A DNA stretch of 64,000 nucleotides from Natrinema saccharevitans (GCF_001953745.1 NZ_LWLN01000001.1:3224001-3288000), one strand, 5' to 3'; counted from the first letter of the stretch, positions 9,028 through 17,980 are shown. A program made the numbers and translations. Notes: generated by a model not told the origin, from the sequence alone.

Positions 9028-10314
9028 GTGCTTGCGACTGACCCCCGCCATACTACGTACGCGAGCGTGGAAGCGACCGCCGTGACCCTCTCGCTGGCCC
9101 GCCGGGCGGACCGCTTCCCGAATCGGACGGCGGTCGTCGACATCTCGGAGGATCGGTTATACGCGCCCGCGGAGGCGATTCACGAGGATCGAGTCTCCTA
9201 CGGCGAGCTATCGGCGATCGCGACCCGGACCGCCGAACGCCTCGTCGCGCTCGGGATCTGTCCCGGCGACACGGTCTGTCTCGTCACCCGAAACCGGGTC
9301 GCGTCGCTGGCGCTGTTTTTCGCCTGCCGACGGCTCGGAGCGACGCTCGCGCCGGTTTCCCATCTGCTGACGCCTGCCACCGTCGACCGTCCGTTCGACG
9401 TCTTGGAGCCCGATCTCGTCGTCGCGGAGGCGGCCCAGCGCGATCTGGTGCGGTCGATCCCGTTCGACCGGTCGGTGACCCTCGAGGCGTTGTCCGAGAC
9501 CGACCGCGCCGGTATCGAGGTCGACGATCGCCGGCCGGGCGAGTTCCCCCTGCTCGCGCTCCACGGTCAGTCGGGACGGCCGATCGCGGGCTATGCGAGC
9601 GACACCCTCGAGCGAAACTGTCGCACGGGTATCGCCGCGTGGGGGCTGGCGGCGAACGACGTCGTTTCGCTCACGACGCCGCTGGCCGCTCCGGACGGAC
9701 TCGTCCGCGTCGCGGTGTCGGTCTTGTACGTCGGCGGCACGCTCCTGCTCGATCGGGCCTTCGACCCCGGCGACGCCGCAGCCGCGATCGCCGAGGAGGG
9801 GGCCACGCTGTTACCCGGCCGGGCGACGGTCCTCCGCGATATCGTCGCCGAACCGGACTTCGACGCCGCCGCCGACTCGCTCGAGCGGGCGGTCTGCGAA
9901 GCGCCGGTCGACGACGACGTGATCGAAACTTACCGGGACCGCGACGTCCAGGTCGCGCGGGTCTATGGCCGCCTCGAGTGTCCGACGGCCCTGAGCGAGG
10001 GCTTCGTCGACGACGCCCGCGCCGGCGACGCCGAGGGGTCACCGGTCGGCCGTCCGGTCCCGGACTGTCGTGCCCGGCTGGTCGACGACGCCGTCCTCGA
10101 GGGAGCGGCCGACGGCCGCCTCCAGCTCTCGGGCCCGGTGGTGGCCGACGGCTACGTAAGCGCTGCCGGAACCGACGACGAGCGGTCGGAGGGGCCGGCC
10201 GCACTCGAGCGCGCCGACGACGAGGCCGGCGACCGCGGCCGGTTCGTCGACGGCTGGTTCGACACCGGGGACCGGTTTCGGCGGGACGAGGCGGGGACCT
10301 ACTACCTGCGATGA
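9028..10314 (+). CDS. Truncated/degenerate adenylate-forming (AMP-ligase) protein
   Basis: A 428-aa protein beginning at GTG 9028. The N-terminal half is like acyl-CoA synthetases (RFPNRTAVVDISE; VSYGELSAIATRTAERLVAL; GDTVCLVTRNRVASLALFFA), and near the end it has GWFDTGDRFRRDEAGTYYL, the conserved 'GWF.TGD' motif. It stops right there, so the hinge and the C-terminal lid domain with the catalytic Lys are absent. The ATP P-loop 'TSGTTG' is replaced by LALHGQSGRPIAG. Ligase activity is therefore doubtful; it may bind acyl-adenylates or act as a regulator. It follows the hydrolase gene by 21 bases. Confidence 0.75.
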   Translation: MLATDPRHTTYASVEATAVTLSLARRADRFPNRTAVVDISEDRLYAPAEAIHEDRVSYGELSAIATRTAERLVALGICPGDTVCLVTRNRVASLALFFACRRLGATLAPVSHLLTPATVDRPFDVLEPDLVVAEAAQRDLVRSIPFDRSVTLEALSETDRAGIEVDDRRPGEFPLLALHGQSGRPIAGYASDTLERNCRTGIAAWGLAANDVVSLTTPLAAPDGLVRVAVSVLYVGGTLLLDRAFDPGDAAAAIAEEGATLLPGRATVLRDIVAEPDFDAAADSLERAVCEAPVDDDVIETYRDRDVQVARVYGRLECPTALSEGFVDDARAGDAEGSPVGRPVPDCRARLVDDAVLEGAADGRLQLSGPVVADGYVSAAGTDDERSEGPAALERADDEAGDRGRFVDGWFDTGDRFRRDEAGTYYLR

Positions 10315-10446
10315 GTCGGGTCGCGGACGTGACCGATTTCGATCCCGTCGGCGCTCGAGCGCGGGTGTCGAACTAGCCGTCGGCGGTCGCGGCAACGCCG
10401 ACACCGGGCGGAAGGCCTATTCTTGTCGAGTGACCACTATGGCGTA

Positions 10447-11169
10447 ATGAGCCACCCCCGAATCGCCGTCCTGAACGCGGCTCACCGGGACGAGAACACG
10501 ACGCGGAACTTCCGGCGCGAACTCGACGCCTCGCTGGCGGAGTTCGACGCCACCGACGGCACGGTCCCCGACGACTTCGACTACGACGGCGCCGTCGTCA
10601 CCGGCTCCCGATCGTCGGTCTACTGGGACGACGACTGGATGCGTCCGGTCAAGGAGTGGGTCGGCGAGGCGATCGATCGCGGCGTCCCCTTCCTCGGGGT
10701 CTGTTGGGGCCACCAGCTGCTCGCCGACGTCCTCGGCGGCACCGTCGAAGACATGGGCGTCTACGAAGTCGGTTACAGCGAGATCGACCACACCGGCGAG
10801 TCGCGGCTGTTCGACGGCGTCGACGAGACCTTCCTCTCCTTTACCAGCCACTCCGATGCTGTCACCGAACTCCCGCCCGGTGCCGAGCCGCTCGCCGAAA
10901 ACGACTACTCCAACCACGGCTTCCGCAAGGACCGCGTGTTCGGCGTCCAGTTCCACCCCGAGTACGACGCCAAGACCGCCCGCGAACTCGTCCACCGGAA
11001 GGAGCTCTCCGACGAGCGCCGCGAGTCGGTCCTCGCCGAGATTACCGACGCGAACTACCGGCGATCCTGCGAGGCGAAGTTAGTGTTCGAGAACTTCCTC
11101 GAGTTCGTCCGCGAAACCAAACGAGTCGACGCCACCGACGCTTCGGCTTCGACCGGTCGCTCTGACTGA
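10447..11169 (+). CDS. Class I glutamine amidotransferase (GuaA-like)
   Basis: A 240-aa protein with the triad of class I glutaminases: Cys in FLGVCWGHQLLADVLGG (about residue 90) and the His-x-Glu pair in VFGVQFHPEYDAKTA. The domain hydrolyses glutamine and passes ammonia to a partner. Unlike the compact GuaA subunit it has a C-terminal helical extension of about 60 residues (ELVHRKELSDERRESVLAEI). This suggests a stand-alone amidotransferase, perhaps acting on a small substrate such as a gamma-glutamyl compound. The start MSHPRIAVLNAA at 10447 is preferred over an upstream Met because it begins the Rossmann-like first strand. Confidence 0.85.
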   Translation: MSHPRIAVLNAAHRDENTTRNFRRELDASLAEFDATDGTVPDDFDYDGAVVTGSRSSVYWDDDWMRPVKEWVGEAIDRGVPFLGVCWGHQLLADVLGGTVEDMGVYEVGYSEIDHTGESRLFDGVDETFLSFTSHSDAVTELPPGAEPLAENDYSNHGFRKDRVFGVQFHPEYDAKTARELVHRKELSDERRESVLAEITDANYRRSCEAKLVFENFLEFVRETKRVDATDASASTGRSD

Positions 11170-11255
11170 TCGCCGAACCACCACGGTCTCCTTCTGGGGG
11201 TACACTCGAACGTCAGCGAGACAAACCTTTCCGATAGCAGTCACAGTGTCAGTGT

Positions 11256-11438
11256 ATGTGTCCGACGGTCGAACTCACGGAAGCGACGACCGATCGACTC
11301 GAGGAGCTACAGGCGGAAATCCGTCGCGAGACCGGTCGTGACGTATCGAAACGGATACTTCTCGAGCGGATCGTTCGGGTCGCCTACGAGTCGAGAGACG
11401 AAGTGATCGACCAATTTCGTGACGATTCTCCGTCGTAG
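11256..11438 (+). CDS. Small acidic helical protein, 60 aa, possible DNA-binding antitoxin-like
   Basis: Sixty residues, MCPTVELTEATTDRLEELQA followed by EIRRETGRDVSKRILLERIV. The pattern 'beta strand, then two helices with R..S/K' is reminiscent of ribbon-helix-helix or CopG-type regulators, but no firm motif identifies it. It has its own upstream region with an AT-richer patch (acaaacctttcc). No toxin partner is adjacent; the next gene, on the other strand, is the Fe-S oxidoreductase. Confidence 0.55.
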   Translation: MCPTVELTEATTDRLEELQAEIRRETGRDVSKRILLERIVRVAYESRDEVIDQFRDDSPS

Positions 11439-11525
11439 CTGGCCGATCTGTACTATCGATCGGCCGTTTTCGTGAACGCAACTCGAAGAGCGCGGTTCGA
11501 TCGGACAAAAGCGCCGAGGAGTCGA

Positions 11526-13712
11526 TCAGTCCGCGGCGACTTCGACTTTCGCTTCGTCCTCCTTGCCGATGGCCTCGACGATGAGTTCGGCGACGTCGAC
11601 GATCTCGATCTCGTCCTCGAAGTCGCCGGTCTTGCGGCCGTCCTCGTACATCGTCATGCACATCGGACAGGCGACGACGAACTTCTCGATCCCGCTGCCG
11701 GCGTCGGTGTCCTCGAGCGCCTCGCGGATCCGTTCCTCGCTCGGTTTCGGCTCCTCCTCGAAGTCCATCCAGAGGCCGCCGCCGCCGCCGCCACAGCAGA
11801 AGGAGTTGCTGCGGTTGCGAGGCATCTCATCGAGCGTACAGCCCGTCGCCTTGATGAGTTCGCGCGGGGCCTCGTACTCGTCGTTGTACCGGCCCAGATG
11901 GCAGGGGTCGTGGTAGGTGACCGTGTAGTCGAGTTCGGTTCCGTTCAGGTCGAGTTTGCCCTCCTCGACGAGTTCTTCCACCGCTTGAGTCCAGTGGTAG
12001 ACGTCGATCTCGCCGTCGTCGTTCCACTGCTCCTCGTACTCGAAGGGCATCATCGGGTCGTCGGCGAACTCGTCGAAGTTGACTTCGGGGTACTCGTTTT
12101 TGAACGTGTTGTAGGAGTGGGGGTCCGTACAGACGATCGTGTCGAACTCGCAGTCCTCCCACGTCTCGACGTGGTGGCCGGCCAGTTCGACGTAGAGCAG
12201 TTCCTCGCCGACCCGTCGGATGTCGTTGCCGTCGAACTTCTCGTCGTCGAAGAGGATGCCGAAGCTGACGTCGGCCTCTTTGAGAATGGTCGCCAGCGAG
12301 CGGGCGACCTGCTTGTTGCGCTCGTCGTAGCTCGGGAAGTCACCGACGTACCAGAGGTAGTCGACTTCCTCCTCGCGGGCGTCGGTCACGTCGAATTCGA
12401 GTTCTTCGGTCCAGTCACCGCGAGACCGCGGCGAGTCGCCGAAGGTGTTGCCGTTTTGCATGACGTTCTGGAAGACGTCCTGCATGCTCGAGGAGACGTC
12501 GCCCTGATCGGTCAGCTGGCGGTTGAGCCGGGTAAAGCTCTTGAGGTGTTCGATCTCGACGGGGCAGGCGTCCATACAGGCCATACAGGCCATACAGGAG
12601 TCCATCGTCTCGGAGTCGATCACCGAGGTGCCGCCGTCGGCGACGATCGGTTTCTCCTCGCCGCCGGCCTCGAGATCTTCTCGGTAGGATTTCAGATCGA
12701 GGATGACGTCGCGCGGGTCCAGCGGCCGGTCGGAGGCCTTGGCCGGACAGACCGAGGAACAGCGACCGCACTTGGTACAGGCGTCCTGGTCGAGGATCTC
12801 CTTCCAGGTGAAGTCGTCGATCGATTCGGCGTTGGTCGCGTCCAGATCCGAGGGGACGTTCGGCAGGCGCTTGCCGGCCTTCTCGTCGCGCGTGACGACG
12901 TTCGCAAAGGAGGAGATCATGTGGAACGGCTTCGCGTAGGGGATCCACGCGATGAAGAAGAAGGCGATCAGCGAGTGGGACCACCACGCGAGCCAGTGGA
13001 GGTTCTCGACGTTGAAGCCGGCCCCGTTCAGGCCGGCCTGCTCGGCACCCATCGTCGGGAGCCCGACGGCGTCGAAGCCGAGTGCCATCCCGTAGGCGAC
13101 GAAGCTGACGACCTCGTGGTCGGGAATGCCGGCGCTGTAGACGCGCAGTCCCTCGAGCAGGAAGCCGCCGACGCCCAGCGCGAACAGCGTCCAGATGAAG
13201 AGATCGTCCTCGTTGGAGGTGTGGCGGCCCCAGAGACGGTGGTTGCGGACCCAGTAGCGTCGGTACATCGCCATCCCGATGCCGACGACGAACAGCAGGC
13301 CCATGGCGTCGACCATGAACTGGTAGGCGAGATAGAAGTCACCCTCCCAGAACGCCATGTGCAGGATTTTCTGGCCGACATATAGATCGGCCCCCAGAAT
13401 TAGTGTCGCGATGAACAGCGTCAGGAATCCCCAGAGGATAAAGGAATGCATCAGGCCGCCGTAGAGGTCCCTGTTGAACTGTTTCTCGTTCGAGAGCGCG
13501 ATCTTGGCCGAGCTCACGATGCGGTTCGGCATGTCGTTCAGACGCGCGAAGGAGTCGTCGTCGCCCTGCGAGTAGCGGGCGAACCGCCGATAGACGCCGT
13601 AGGTGAAGACGGCGACGGCGGTGGCCGCGAGGAGGTAAAACGTCGCGTACTCGACGCTGGTAATGCCCCAGTACGTCTCCCTCGCCACGTCTGACTGTGC
13701 TAGCGCATGCAT
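11526..13712 (-). CDS. Membrane-bound heterodisulfide reductase-like Fe-S oxidoreductase (HdrE/HdrD-type fusion)
   Basis: A 728-aa fusion. The ATG at 13712 (MHALAQSDVARETYW) is preferred to a TTG two codons earlier. Residues about 20-260 form a cytochrome-b-like membrane part with several helices and histidines (LMHSFILWGF, HWLAWWSHSL) that could hold haem b. Two [4Fe-4S] motifs follow: CTKCGRCSSVCP and CMACMACMDACP (about 312-322 and 373-383). The C-terminal half is an HdrB/HdrD-type CCG domain, with CCGGGGGGLW at about residue 645. The first CCG repeat lacks its Cys (YVGDFPSYDERN). Such proteins in haloarchaea are linked to moving electrons between ETF/acyl-CoA dehydrogenases and quinones; that role is inferred. 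Confidence 0.88.
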   Translation of the reverse strand: MHALAQSDVARETYWGITSVEYATFYLLAATAVAVFTYGVYRRFARYSQGDDDSFARLNDMPNRIVSSAKIALSNEKQFNRDLYGGLMHSFILWGFLTLFIATLILGADLYVGQKILHMAFWEGDFYLAYQFMVDAMGLLFVVGIGMAMYRRYWVRNHRLWGRHTSNEDDLFIWTLFALGVGGFLLEGLRVYSAGIPDHEVVSFVAYGMALGFDAVGLPTMGAEQAGLNGAGFNVENLHWLAWWSHSLIAFFFIAWIPYAKPFHMISSFANVVTRDEKAGKRLPNVPSDLDATNAESIDDFTWKEILDQDACTKCGRCSSVCPAKASDRPLDPRDVILDLKSYREDLEAGGEEKPIVADGGTSVIDSETMDSCMACMACMDACPVEIEHLKSFTRLNRQLTDQGDVSSSMQDVFQNVMQNGNTFGDSPRSRGDWTEELEFDVTDAREEEVDYLWYVGDFPSYDERNKQVARSLATILKEADVSFGILFDDEKFDGNDIRRVGEELLYVELAGHHVETWEDCEFDTIVCTDPHSYNTFKNEYPEVNFDEFADDPMMPFEYEEQWNDDGEIDVYHWTQAVEELVEEGKLDLNGTELDYTVTYHDPCHLGRYNDEYEAPRELIKATGCTLDEMPRNRSNSFCCGGGGGGLWMDFEEEPKPSEERIREALEDTDAGSGIEKFVVACPMCMTMYEDGRKTGDFEDEIEIVDVAELIVEAIGKEDEAKVEVAAD

Positions 13713-13901
13713 ATCCAATGAGGGGGAAGGCTGTAACTTAATTCTTGTTACACCGTTCCAATATTCGCCTTGACGCTGTCTGTCGAAAATACTCCATCTA
13801 TTCTCAGTTTATAATAGATTGACACGCAATAGATCTCGGCGTTTGAACAAAAATAATGCGTCGGACGAAAGGACAAAAACCGGTGGACGTGACGACTCCA
13901 C

Positions 13902-14774
13902 TTACAGCGGGACTGCGACGAGGTGGAATAGTCCGAGCCAGGCATAGCTCCCGACGACGTGCCACTCGACAGCGTGACGGACCGTCATCGGATCGGTGCG
14001 ACCTCGCCCGAACGAGACCGTCGCGAACAGCGTTCCGGCGAGCAGCAGTACCGGAAGAACCATTGACGCCGGTCCCCGGTGAAAGAAACTGAGTAGGATC
14101 GCCGCCGAGACGGTGAGGCTCACAGCGATTGTCCCCGCAACCGCCGTCCGCGAGAGATCGCGACCGAGCGAGGCGATGCCAGCCTGCCGGTCGCCGTCGC
14201 TGTCGAGATACGCACCAATCGTATCGTGGCAGATATCCCACAACCAGGTCGCAGCGAAGATCGCGGCCAGCTCGACCGTGAGTCCGCCGTAGACGGTCCA
14301 TCCCATGACGCTGAACATCGAAACACTAGTCACTGTTACGAGCGTCGAGATCCCGGTAACGTTTAGCCGGTTGAAGACGAGTGGGTCCGCGATCAGGATC
14401 GCGTACAGGAGGGCCGCGGCTACGAGAAACGAGTCCCCGACGAGCACTGCCAGTCCCAGTCCGCCACCGAGCATTGCAGCCCCCATCCAGAACGCCTGCG
14501 TTCTGGTGACTAACCCCGACGGGATCGGACGGTGTGGTTTCTCGATCGCGTCAGATTCGGCGTCGAAATAGTCGTCGTGAGTGAGGATGCTACCGCGGAC
14601 GAGGAGCATACTCACGAACGCGATTCCCGCGGTGAGATCGATTCCGCCGTCTTGGACGGTGATCGCTAGCGGCAACCCAAATAGGGCTACATCAATCGCG
14701 AAGTAGCGGATCGGTGTCACCCGATTGAACGTCACGAACGCACGGAACGGGTCACTTGTCGATGACGTTGACAT
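13902..14774 (-). CDS. UbiA-family prenyltransferase
   Basis: A 290-aa integral membrane enzyme with about eight or nine helices. It has both Asp-rich motifs that bind the Mg2+-diphosphate of a prenyl donor: HDDYFDAESD (Asp67-Asp75) and WDICHDTIGAYLDSDGD (Asp180-Asp195). UbiA enzymes attach a polyprenyl chain to an aromatic ring, a sugar-phosphate or a lipid headgroup; the acceptor here is unknown. The start overlaps the end of the upstream phosphoribosyltransferase-like gene by 23 bases, so the two are translationally coupled. A role with a phosphoribosyl acceptor, as in mycobacterial decaprenyl-phosphoribose synthesis, is possible but speculative. Confidence 0.88.
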   Translation of the reverse strand: MSTSSTSDPFRAFVTFNRVTPIRYFAIDVALFGLPLAITVQDGGIDLTAGIAFVSMLLVRGSILTHDDYFDAESDAIEKPHRPIPSGLVTRTQAFWMGAAMLGGGLGLAVLVGDSFLVAAALLYAILIADPLVFNRLNVTGISTLVTVTSVSMFSVMGWTVYGGLTVELAAIFAATWLWDICHDTIGAYLDSDGDRQAGIASLGRDLSRTAVAGTIAVSLTVSAAILLSFFHRGPASMVLPVLLLAGTLFATVSFGRGRTDPMTVRHAVEWHVVGSYAWLGLFHLVAVPL

Positions 14775-15360
14775 TGTTACCCTCGATCTCGATAGCGATC
14801 GATGTCGTTACATCGACCCCGGTTTCCTCGGCGACGCGGTCGACGCCGTTTTTTCGCGTCTTTTCGACGATACAGTGAGCCTCCTCGACCACTGCACCCG
14901 CCTTCTCGATGGCCTCGATCATCGCGATCATCGTCCCGCCGGTACTGATCGTATCGTCGACGATCGTGACTGCGTCGCCGGGCTCGATGCCGTTCAGGTA
15001 GAGATCGCCAGAAAAGTACTCAGAATCGATTTCGACCGCTGACTGACGGTCAGCATTTAAATCGTACGTGTACCAGCGAGCGACCGCGAGCGGCAGCGAG
15101 TACTCCCGTGCGACCAACACCCCGAAGGGCAGTCCCTTGTCCTCTTCGACTGCGAGTTTGTCGACATCAAACGACCCTGCCCCCGAAAGCAGCGTTCTCG
15201 CTGCCTCAAGCGTCCGCGGTTGTAGTGCTGGGAGTTGGTCGGTCAACTGATTGACCGTCGTCGCGTGTTCGCCTGAGTGGGTTACCCCAGCGTCCTCGTA
15301 GACCGCCACAATTTGCTCCGTAGCCGCTTCTATACCCATCTCTGTATTTCTCATCGACAT
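14752..15360 (-). CDS. Phosphoribosyltransferase-like protein (APRT-type fold)
   Basis: A 202-aa protein with the type I PRTase PRPP-binding loop VTIVDDTISTGGT (residues 131-143), two acidic residues then T-x-x-T-G-G-T. It also has the upstream EEDKGLPFGVLVAREYSLPL segment that corresponds to the flexible hood and purine-binding part of adenine and xanthine PRTases. The N-terminal 60 residues are helical and unlike standard archaeal Hpt or Apt. The start at 15360 (MSMRNTEMG) fits a TATA element 31 bases upstream; Met at 15354 is an alternative. The gene is the first of a two-gene unit with the UbiA enzyme. The nucleobase or other acceptor is unknown. Confidence 0.8.
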   Translation of the reverse strand: MSMRNTEMGIEAATEQIVAVYEDAGVTHSGEHATTVNQLTDQLPALQPRTLEAARTLLSGAGSFDVDKLAVEEDKGLPFGVLVAREYSLPLAVARWYTYDLNADRQSAVEIDSEYFSGDLYLNGIEPGDAVTIVDDTISTGGTMIAMIEAIEKAGAVVEEAHCIVEKTRKNGVDRVAEETGVDVTTSIAIEIEGNNVNVIDK

Positions 15361-15570
15361 TGCGTTATAATTGAGAAACCTTTTGATTATATATTTTTCT
15401 ATAATAATTGTATTAATATGCGACATATACGTCTGTCGAGACGGTTAGGACGGCGACTGATGAGCGCCGTTCCACCGAATCTCCAACGGATGTTATGATG
15501 TACTATATAATATAAAAATCAAAACAATATTATAGTTATTAGTAGTAGGCTCGATGCGAACTGATTACTG
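15361..15570. promoter_or_regulatory. Divergent AT-rich promoter region between the PRTase-UbiA unit and the P450
   Basis: This 210-bp spacer is far more AT-rich than the surrounding genes. On the minus strand a TATATA core lies at 15389-15394, about 31 bases before the PRTase start. On the plus strand an ATATTATAG element near 15531-15539 lies about 36 bases before the P450 ATG. A second A/T block (tactatataatataaaaatc, about 15498-15517) could be another TATA element or a regulator site. The divergent arrangement suggests shared control of the two transcripts. Confidence 0.55.
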
Positions 15571-16968
15571 ATGAGGTGGTCACACTTGAAGCGGAATACG
15601 GAACCTACAGCGAACGTCGCGGATCGACCGCCGGGCCTCGACGGATTGCCCGTCATCGGGAGTACCTTGTCGTTCATCCGTAATCCGCTCGACTTCGTCC
15701 GATCGATCGGTGAGTACGGTGACGTCGTGAGATACGTGGCGTTCGGTCGCGAGTTCGTGGTGATTTCGGATCCCGAACTCGTCGAGACGGTTCTCGTTTC
15801 TCGCGACAACGAGTTCTGGAAGGGGGAGTTCGAGAGTCGGCTCGGTGACATCGTCGCCCCGGACGGCGTCTTCTACGCCGAGGGTAGCGATTGGCGGCGG
15901 CAACGATCTCTTCTGCAGTCACTGTTCACACCGAAACGGATCGAAGCATATGCGGCCGATATGGTCGACGAAACTGTTCGGATGACCGATGGGTGGACCG
16001 ACGGAACTATCGTGAACGTTCGGGAAGAACTGTCCACGTTTACCCTGGGTGTGCTGACCCGATCGTTGTTCGATCTCGACCTCGAGGACGAGCGCGCGGA
16101 TGTCGTCGTCCGAATGGTGGACGCCCTTGGCGAGTACGTCGACGCGGAGATGCTCGGCGTTCGATCCGTACTCCCGTCGTGGGTGCCGAGCAAACCGGAA
16201 CGGAAGTTCGATCGAGCGATGGCCGACCTCGACGCTCTCGTCGAATCGCTCGTCCACGAACACCGCGAGTCAGAGGGAGAGAGCGACGATCTGCTATCGC
16301 TGCTTGCGACGGCCGAATACCCCGACGGCACGACACCCTCGCCGAACGAAGTGTCCGATCAGCTCGTTCAGTTCCTCGTCGCCGGACACGAGACGAGTGC
16401 GACCGCGCTGACCTATACCTGCTGGCTACTCGCCAACGATCCCGAGATGCAGCGTCGACTCGCCCGTGAAATCGAGACCGTCTGTGGCGACCGGAACCCG
16501 AGGATCGATGACCTGGGTTCGCTGACGCTCTCGGAAGCTGTCATCAACGAGGCGATGCGTCTGTATCCGCCGTTTCCCTTCATTCACCGCCAGCCCCACG
16601 AATCGACGACGCTCGGCGGGTATCGAATTCCGCCGGAATCTACGCTTCAGTTGCCGTTATCCTCCGTTCATCTGGACGACCGCTGGTGGCGCAACGCGGA
16701 GTCGTTCCGCCCGGAGCGGTGGCTCCCTGAGACAGAGCAGAACGGTAACTGGAAATGCGACAGGCCCGAGTACGCGTACTTCCCGTTCGGCGGCGGACCG
16801 CGCCACTGTATCGGCATGCGATTCGCCATGACTGAGTTACAACTCTCCCTTGCGGCGATGATCCGTCGAATCGAATTCGAACCCGTTACCGAGTCCCTCG
16901 GTCCCACGTGGAAGGTTTCCCTCGACCCGGGACCGGTCAAGCTTCGGATCCGTACCCGCGACCGGTAG
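15571..16968 (+). CDS. Cytochrome P450
   Basis: A 465-aa haem monooxygenase. The I-helix oxygen-activation motif is AGHETS (271-276), the K-helix E-x-x-R is EAMR (327-330), and the PERF-like motif is FRPERW (379-384). The haem-binding loop FPFGGGPRHCIGMRFA carries the axial ligand Cys413. No N-terminal membrane anchor is evident (RPPGLDGLPVIGSTLSFI begins the proline-rich hinge), so it is soluble and needs external electrons, probably ferredoxin. It resembles bacterial CYP102/CYP4-like and haloarchaeal CYP174-type enzymes by motif pattern only. It lies between two UbiA genes, pointing to oxidation of a prenyl or isoprenoid product. The substrate is unknown. Confidence 0.92.
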   Translation: MRWSHLKRNTEPTANVADRPPGLDGLPVIGSTLSFIRNPLDFVRSIGEYGDVVRYVAFGREFVVISDPELVETVLVSRDNEFWKGEFESRLGDIVAPDGVFYAEGSDWRRQRSLLQSLFTPKRIEAYAADMVDETVRMTDGWTDGTIVNVREELSTFTLGVLTRSLFDLDLEDERADVVVRMVDALGEYVDAEMLGVRSVLPSWVPSKPERKFDRAMADLDALVESLVHEHRESEGESDDLLSLLATAEYPDGTTPSPNEVSDQLVQFLVAGHETSATALTYTCWLLANDPEMQRRLAREIETVCGDRNPRIDDLGSLTLSEAVINEAMRLYPPFPFIHRQPHESTTLGGYRIPPESTLQLPLSSVHLDDRWWRNAESFRPERWLPETEQNGNWKCDRPEYAYFPFGGGPRHCIGMRFAMTELQLSLAAMIRRIEFEPVTESLGPTWKVSLDPGPVKLRIRTRDR

Positions 16969-17028
16969 CAATCTCGTGATTCGAACCGTTGACGATCCGG
17001 TAGAAGGCGATTGCGGCCGTGCGACGGA

Positions 17029-17949
17029 TTAGGAGAAATAGAACGCGGTCGCAAACGAGACGAAAAACACCGCGTTGATGATCGTGATAGCGCGGTCCGT
17101 GGTCTCTCCTCCGTCCCACGACCAGAGAATATACGATCCGAACCCACCGAGAAGGGCGAAAAACGGGACGACGTAGTAGACATCGAACAGCATCGGAGTG
17201 AGAACAAACGTTGACGGGAGCGCGACGACCAGTATCTTGGTGAGTCGGTCCTTGCCGTACCGGACGACGAGATTATCGATACCAGCTTTCGCATCGTGTT
17301 CTGCGTCTTTGAGGTCTTGATACGAGATCGTGAGTATAATCACGAGCGCCAACACCGTCGCTATTTGCCACGCGTCGGCCGGCGGGGAGGTTCCGACGAC
17401 CGCACTGCCGAGAATCACGGATAGGAATCCGCCGATACCGAAACAGAATAGACTGGATATCGCTCCGTTTTTCAGACGGAGTGGAGGGACCGTGTATATC
17501 ATCGCTGCGAGAACCCAGGCCAAGGCACTCAGGAATCCGAGGGAGTTGACGGTGGCACCGTACGCGACGGCGAATGCCATCAACACGACTCCGACTGCGA
17601 TCGCTTCGCGCTCCGAAATGAGTCCCTGCGTGGTGGCTCTGTCGGCGTTTGCCCCCTGGTCGATCTCTTTGTCAGTGATGTCGTTTATGAACCATTGACC
17701 CCAGTGGGCGAGTATCATCGCAACGGTCACGCCAGCAAGCTTACTCCCCTCTACCCCTTCGAGGCCGATCGGTTTCATCGCAACCACGATTCCGACCCCG
17801 GTCAACGCGACCCACGCGAGCGTGATCGGGAGCATCTTTGATATCCGCCGAATCGTGAGCAGTGCTGTTTCCGTTGACCAGATCAGGTAAAACCCAGCGA
17901 TCACCACGAACGCACCGCTGAGTATCGCCTGATTTGATATCTGTTCCAT
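17029..17949 (-). CDS. Second UbiA-family prenyltransferase
   Basis: A 306-aa multi-helix membrane enzyme. Motif 1 is INDITDKEID (Asn89-Asp97, N-D-x-x-D-x-x-x-D) and motif 2 is YQDLKDAEHDAKAG (Asp212-Asp219), the two diphosphate-Mg2+ sites. A typical IYTVPPLRLKN loop lies between them. The start at 17949 (MEQISNQAIL) is fixed by a TATA box 26 bases upstream. It diverges clearly from the other UbiA protein in this cluster, so it is not a recent duplicate. It is convergent with the P450 and lies 64 bases downstream of the methyltransferase gene on the same strand. The acceptor and prenyl length are unknown. Confidence 0.88.
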   Translation of the reverse strand: MEQISNQAILSGAFVVIAGFYLIWSTETALLTIRRISKMLPITLAWVALTGVGIVVAMKPIGLEGVEGSKLAGVTVAMILAHWGQWFINDITDKEIDQGANADRATTQGLISEREAIAVGVVLMAFAVAYGATVNSLGFLSALAWVLAAMIYTVPPLRLKNGAISSLFCFGIGGFLSVILGSAVVGTSPPADAWQIATVLALVIILTISYQDLKDAEHDAKAGIDNLVVRYGKDRLTKILVVALPSTFVLTPMLFDVYYVVPFFALLGGFGSYILWSWDGGETTDRAITIINAVFFVSFATAFYFS

Positions 17950-17970
17950 ATTGTGTGGTAATAAATTAAG

Positions 17971-17980
17971 GTATATATTA
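17971..17980 (-). promoter_or_regulatory. TATA box of the second UbiA gene
   Basis: TATATA on the minus strand is centred 26 bases before the ATG at 17949. It implies a separate, leaderless transcript even though the methyltransferase gene lies just upstream. Confidence 0.65.

Noticed and set aside
10311-10376. 21-codon frame starting ATGA over the stop of the AMP-ligase
   Set aside because: The 4-base overlap is tempting, but the peptide has no recognisable feature and no Shine-Dalgarno, so it is not reported as a gene.
15498-15517. AT block between the PRTase and P450 genes considered as a replication origin element
   Set aside because: There are no repeated ORB-type sequences or a cdc6/orc1 gene nearby; promoter elements explain the composition.
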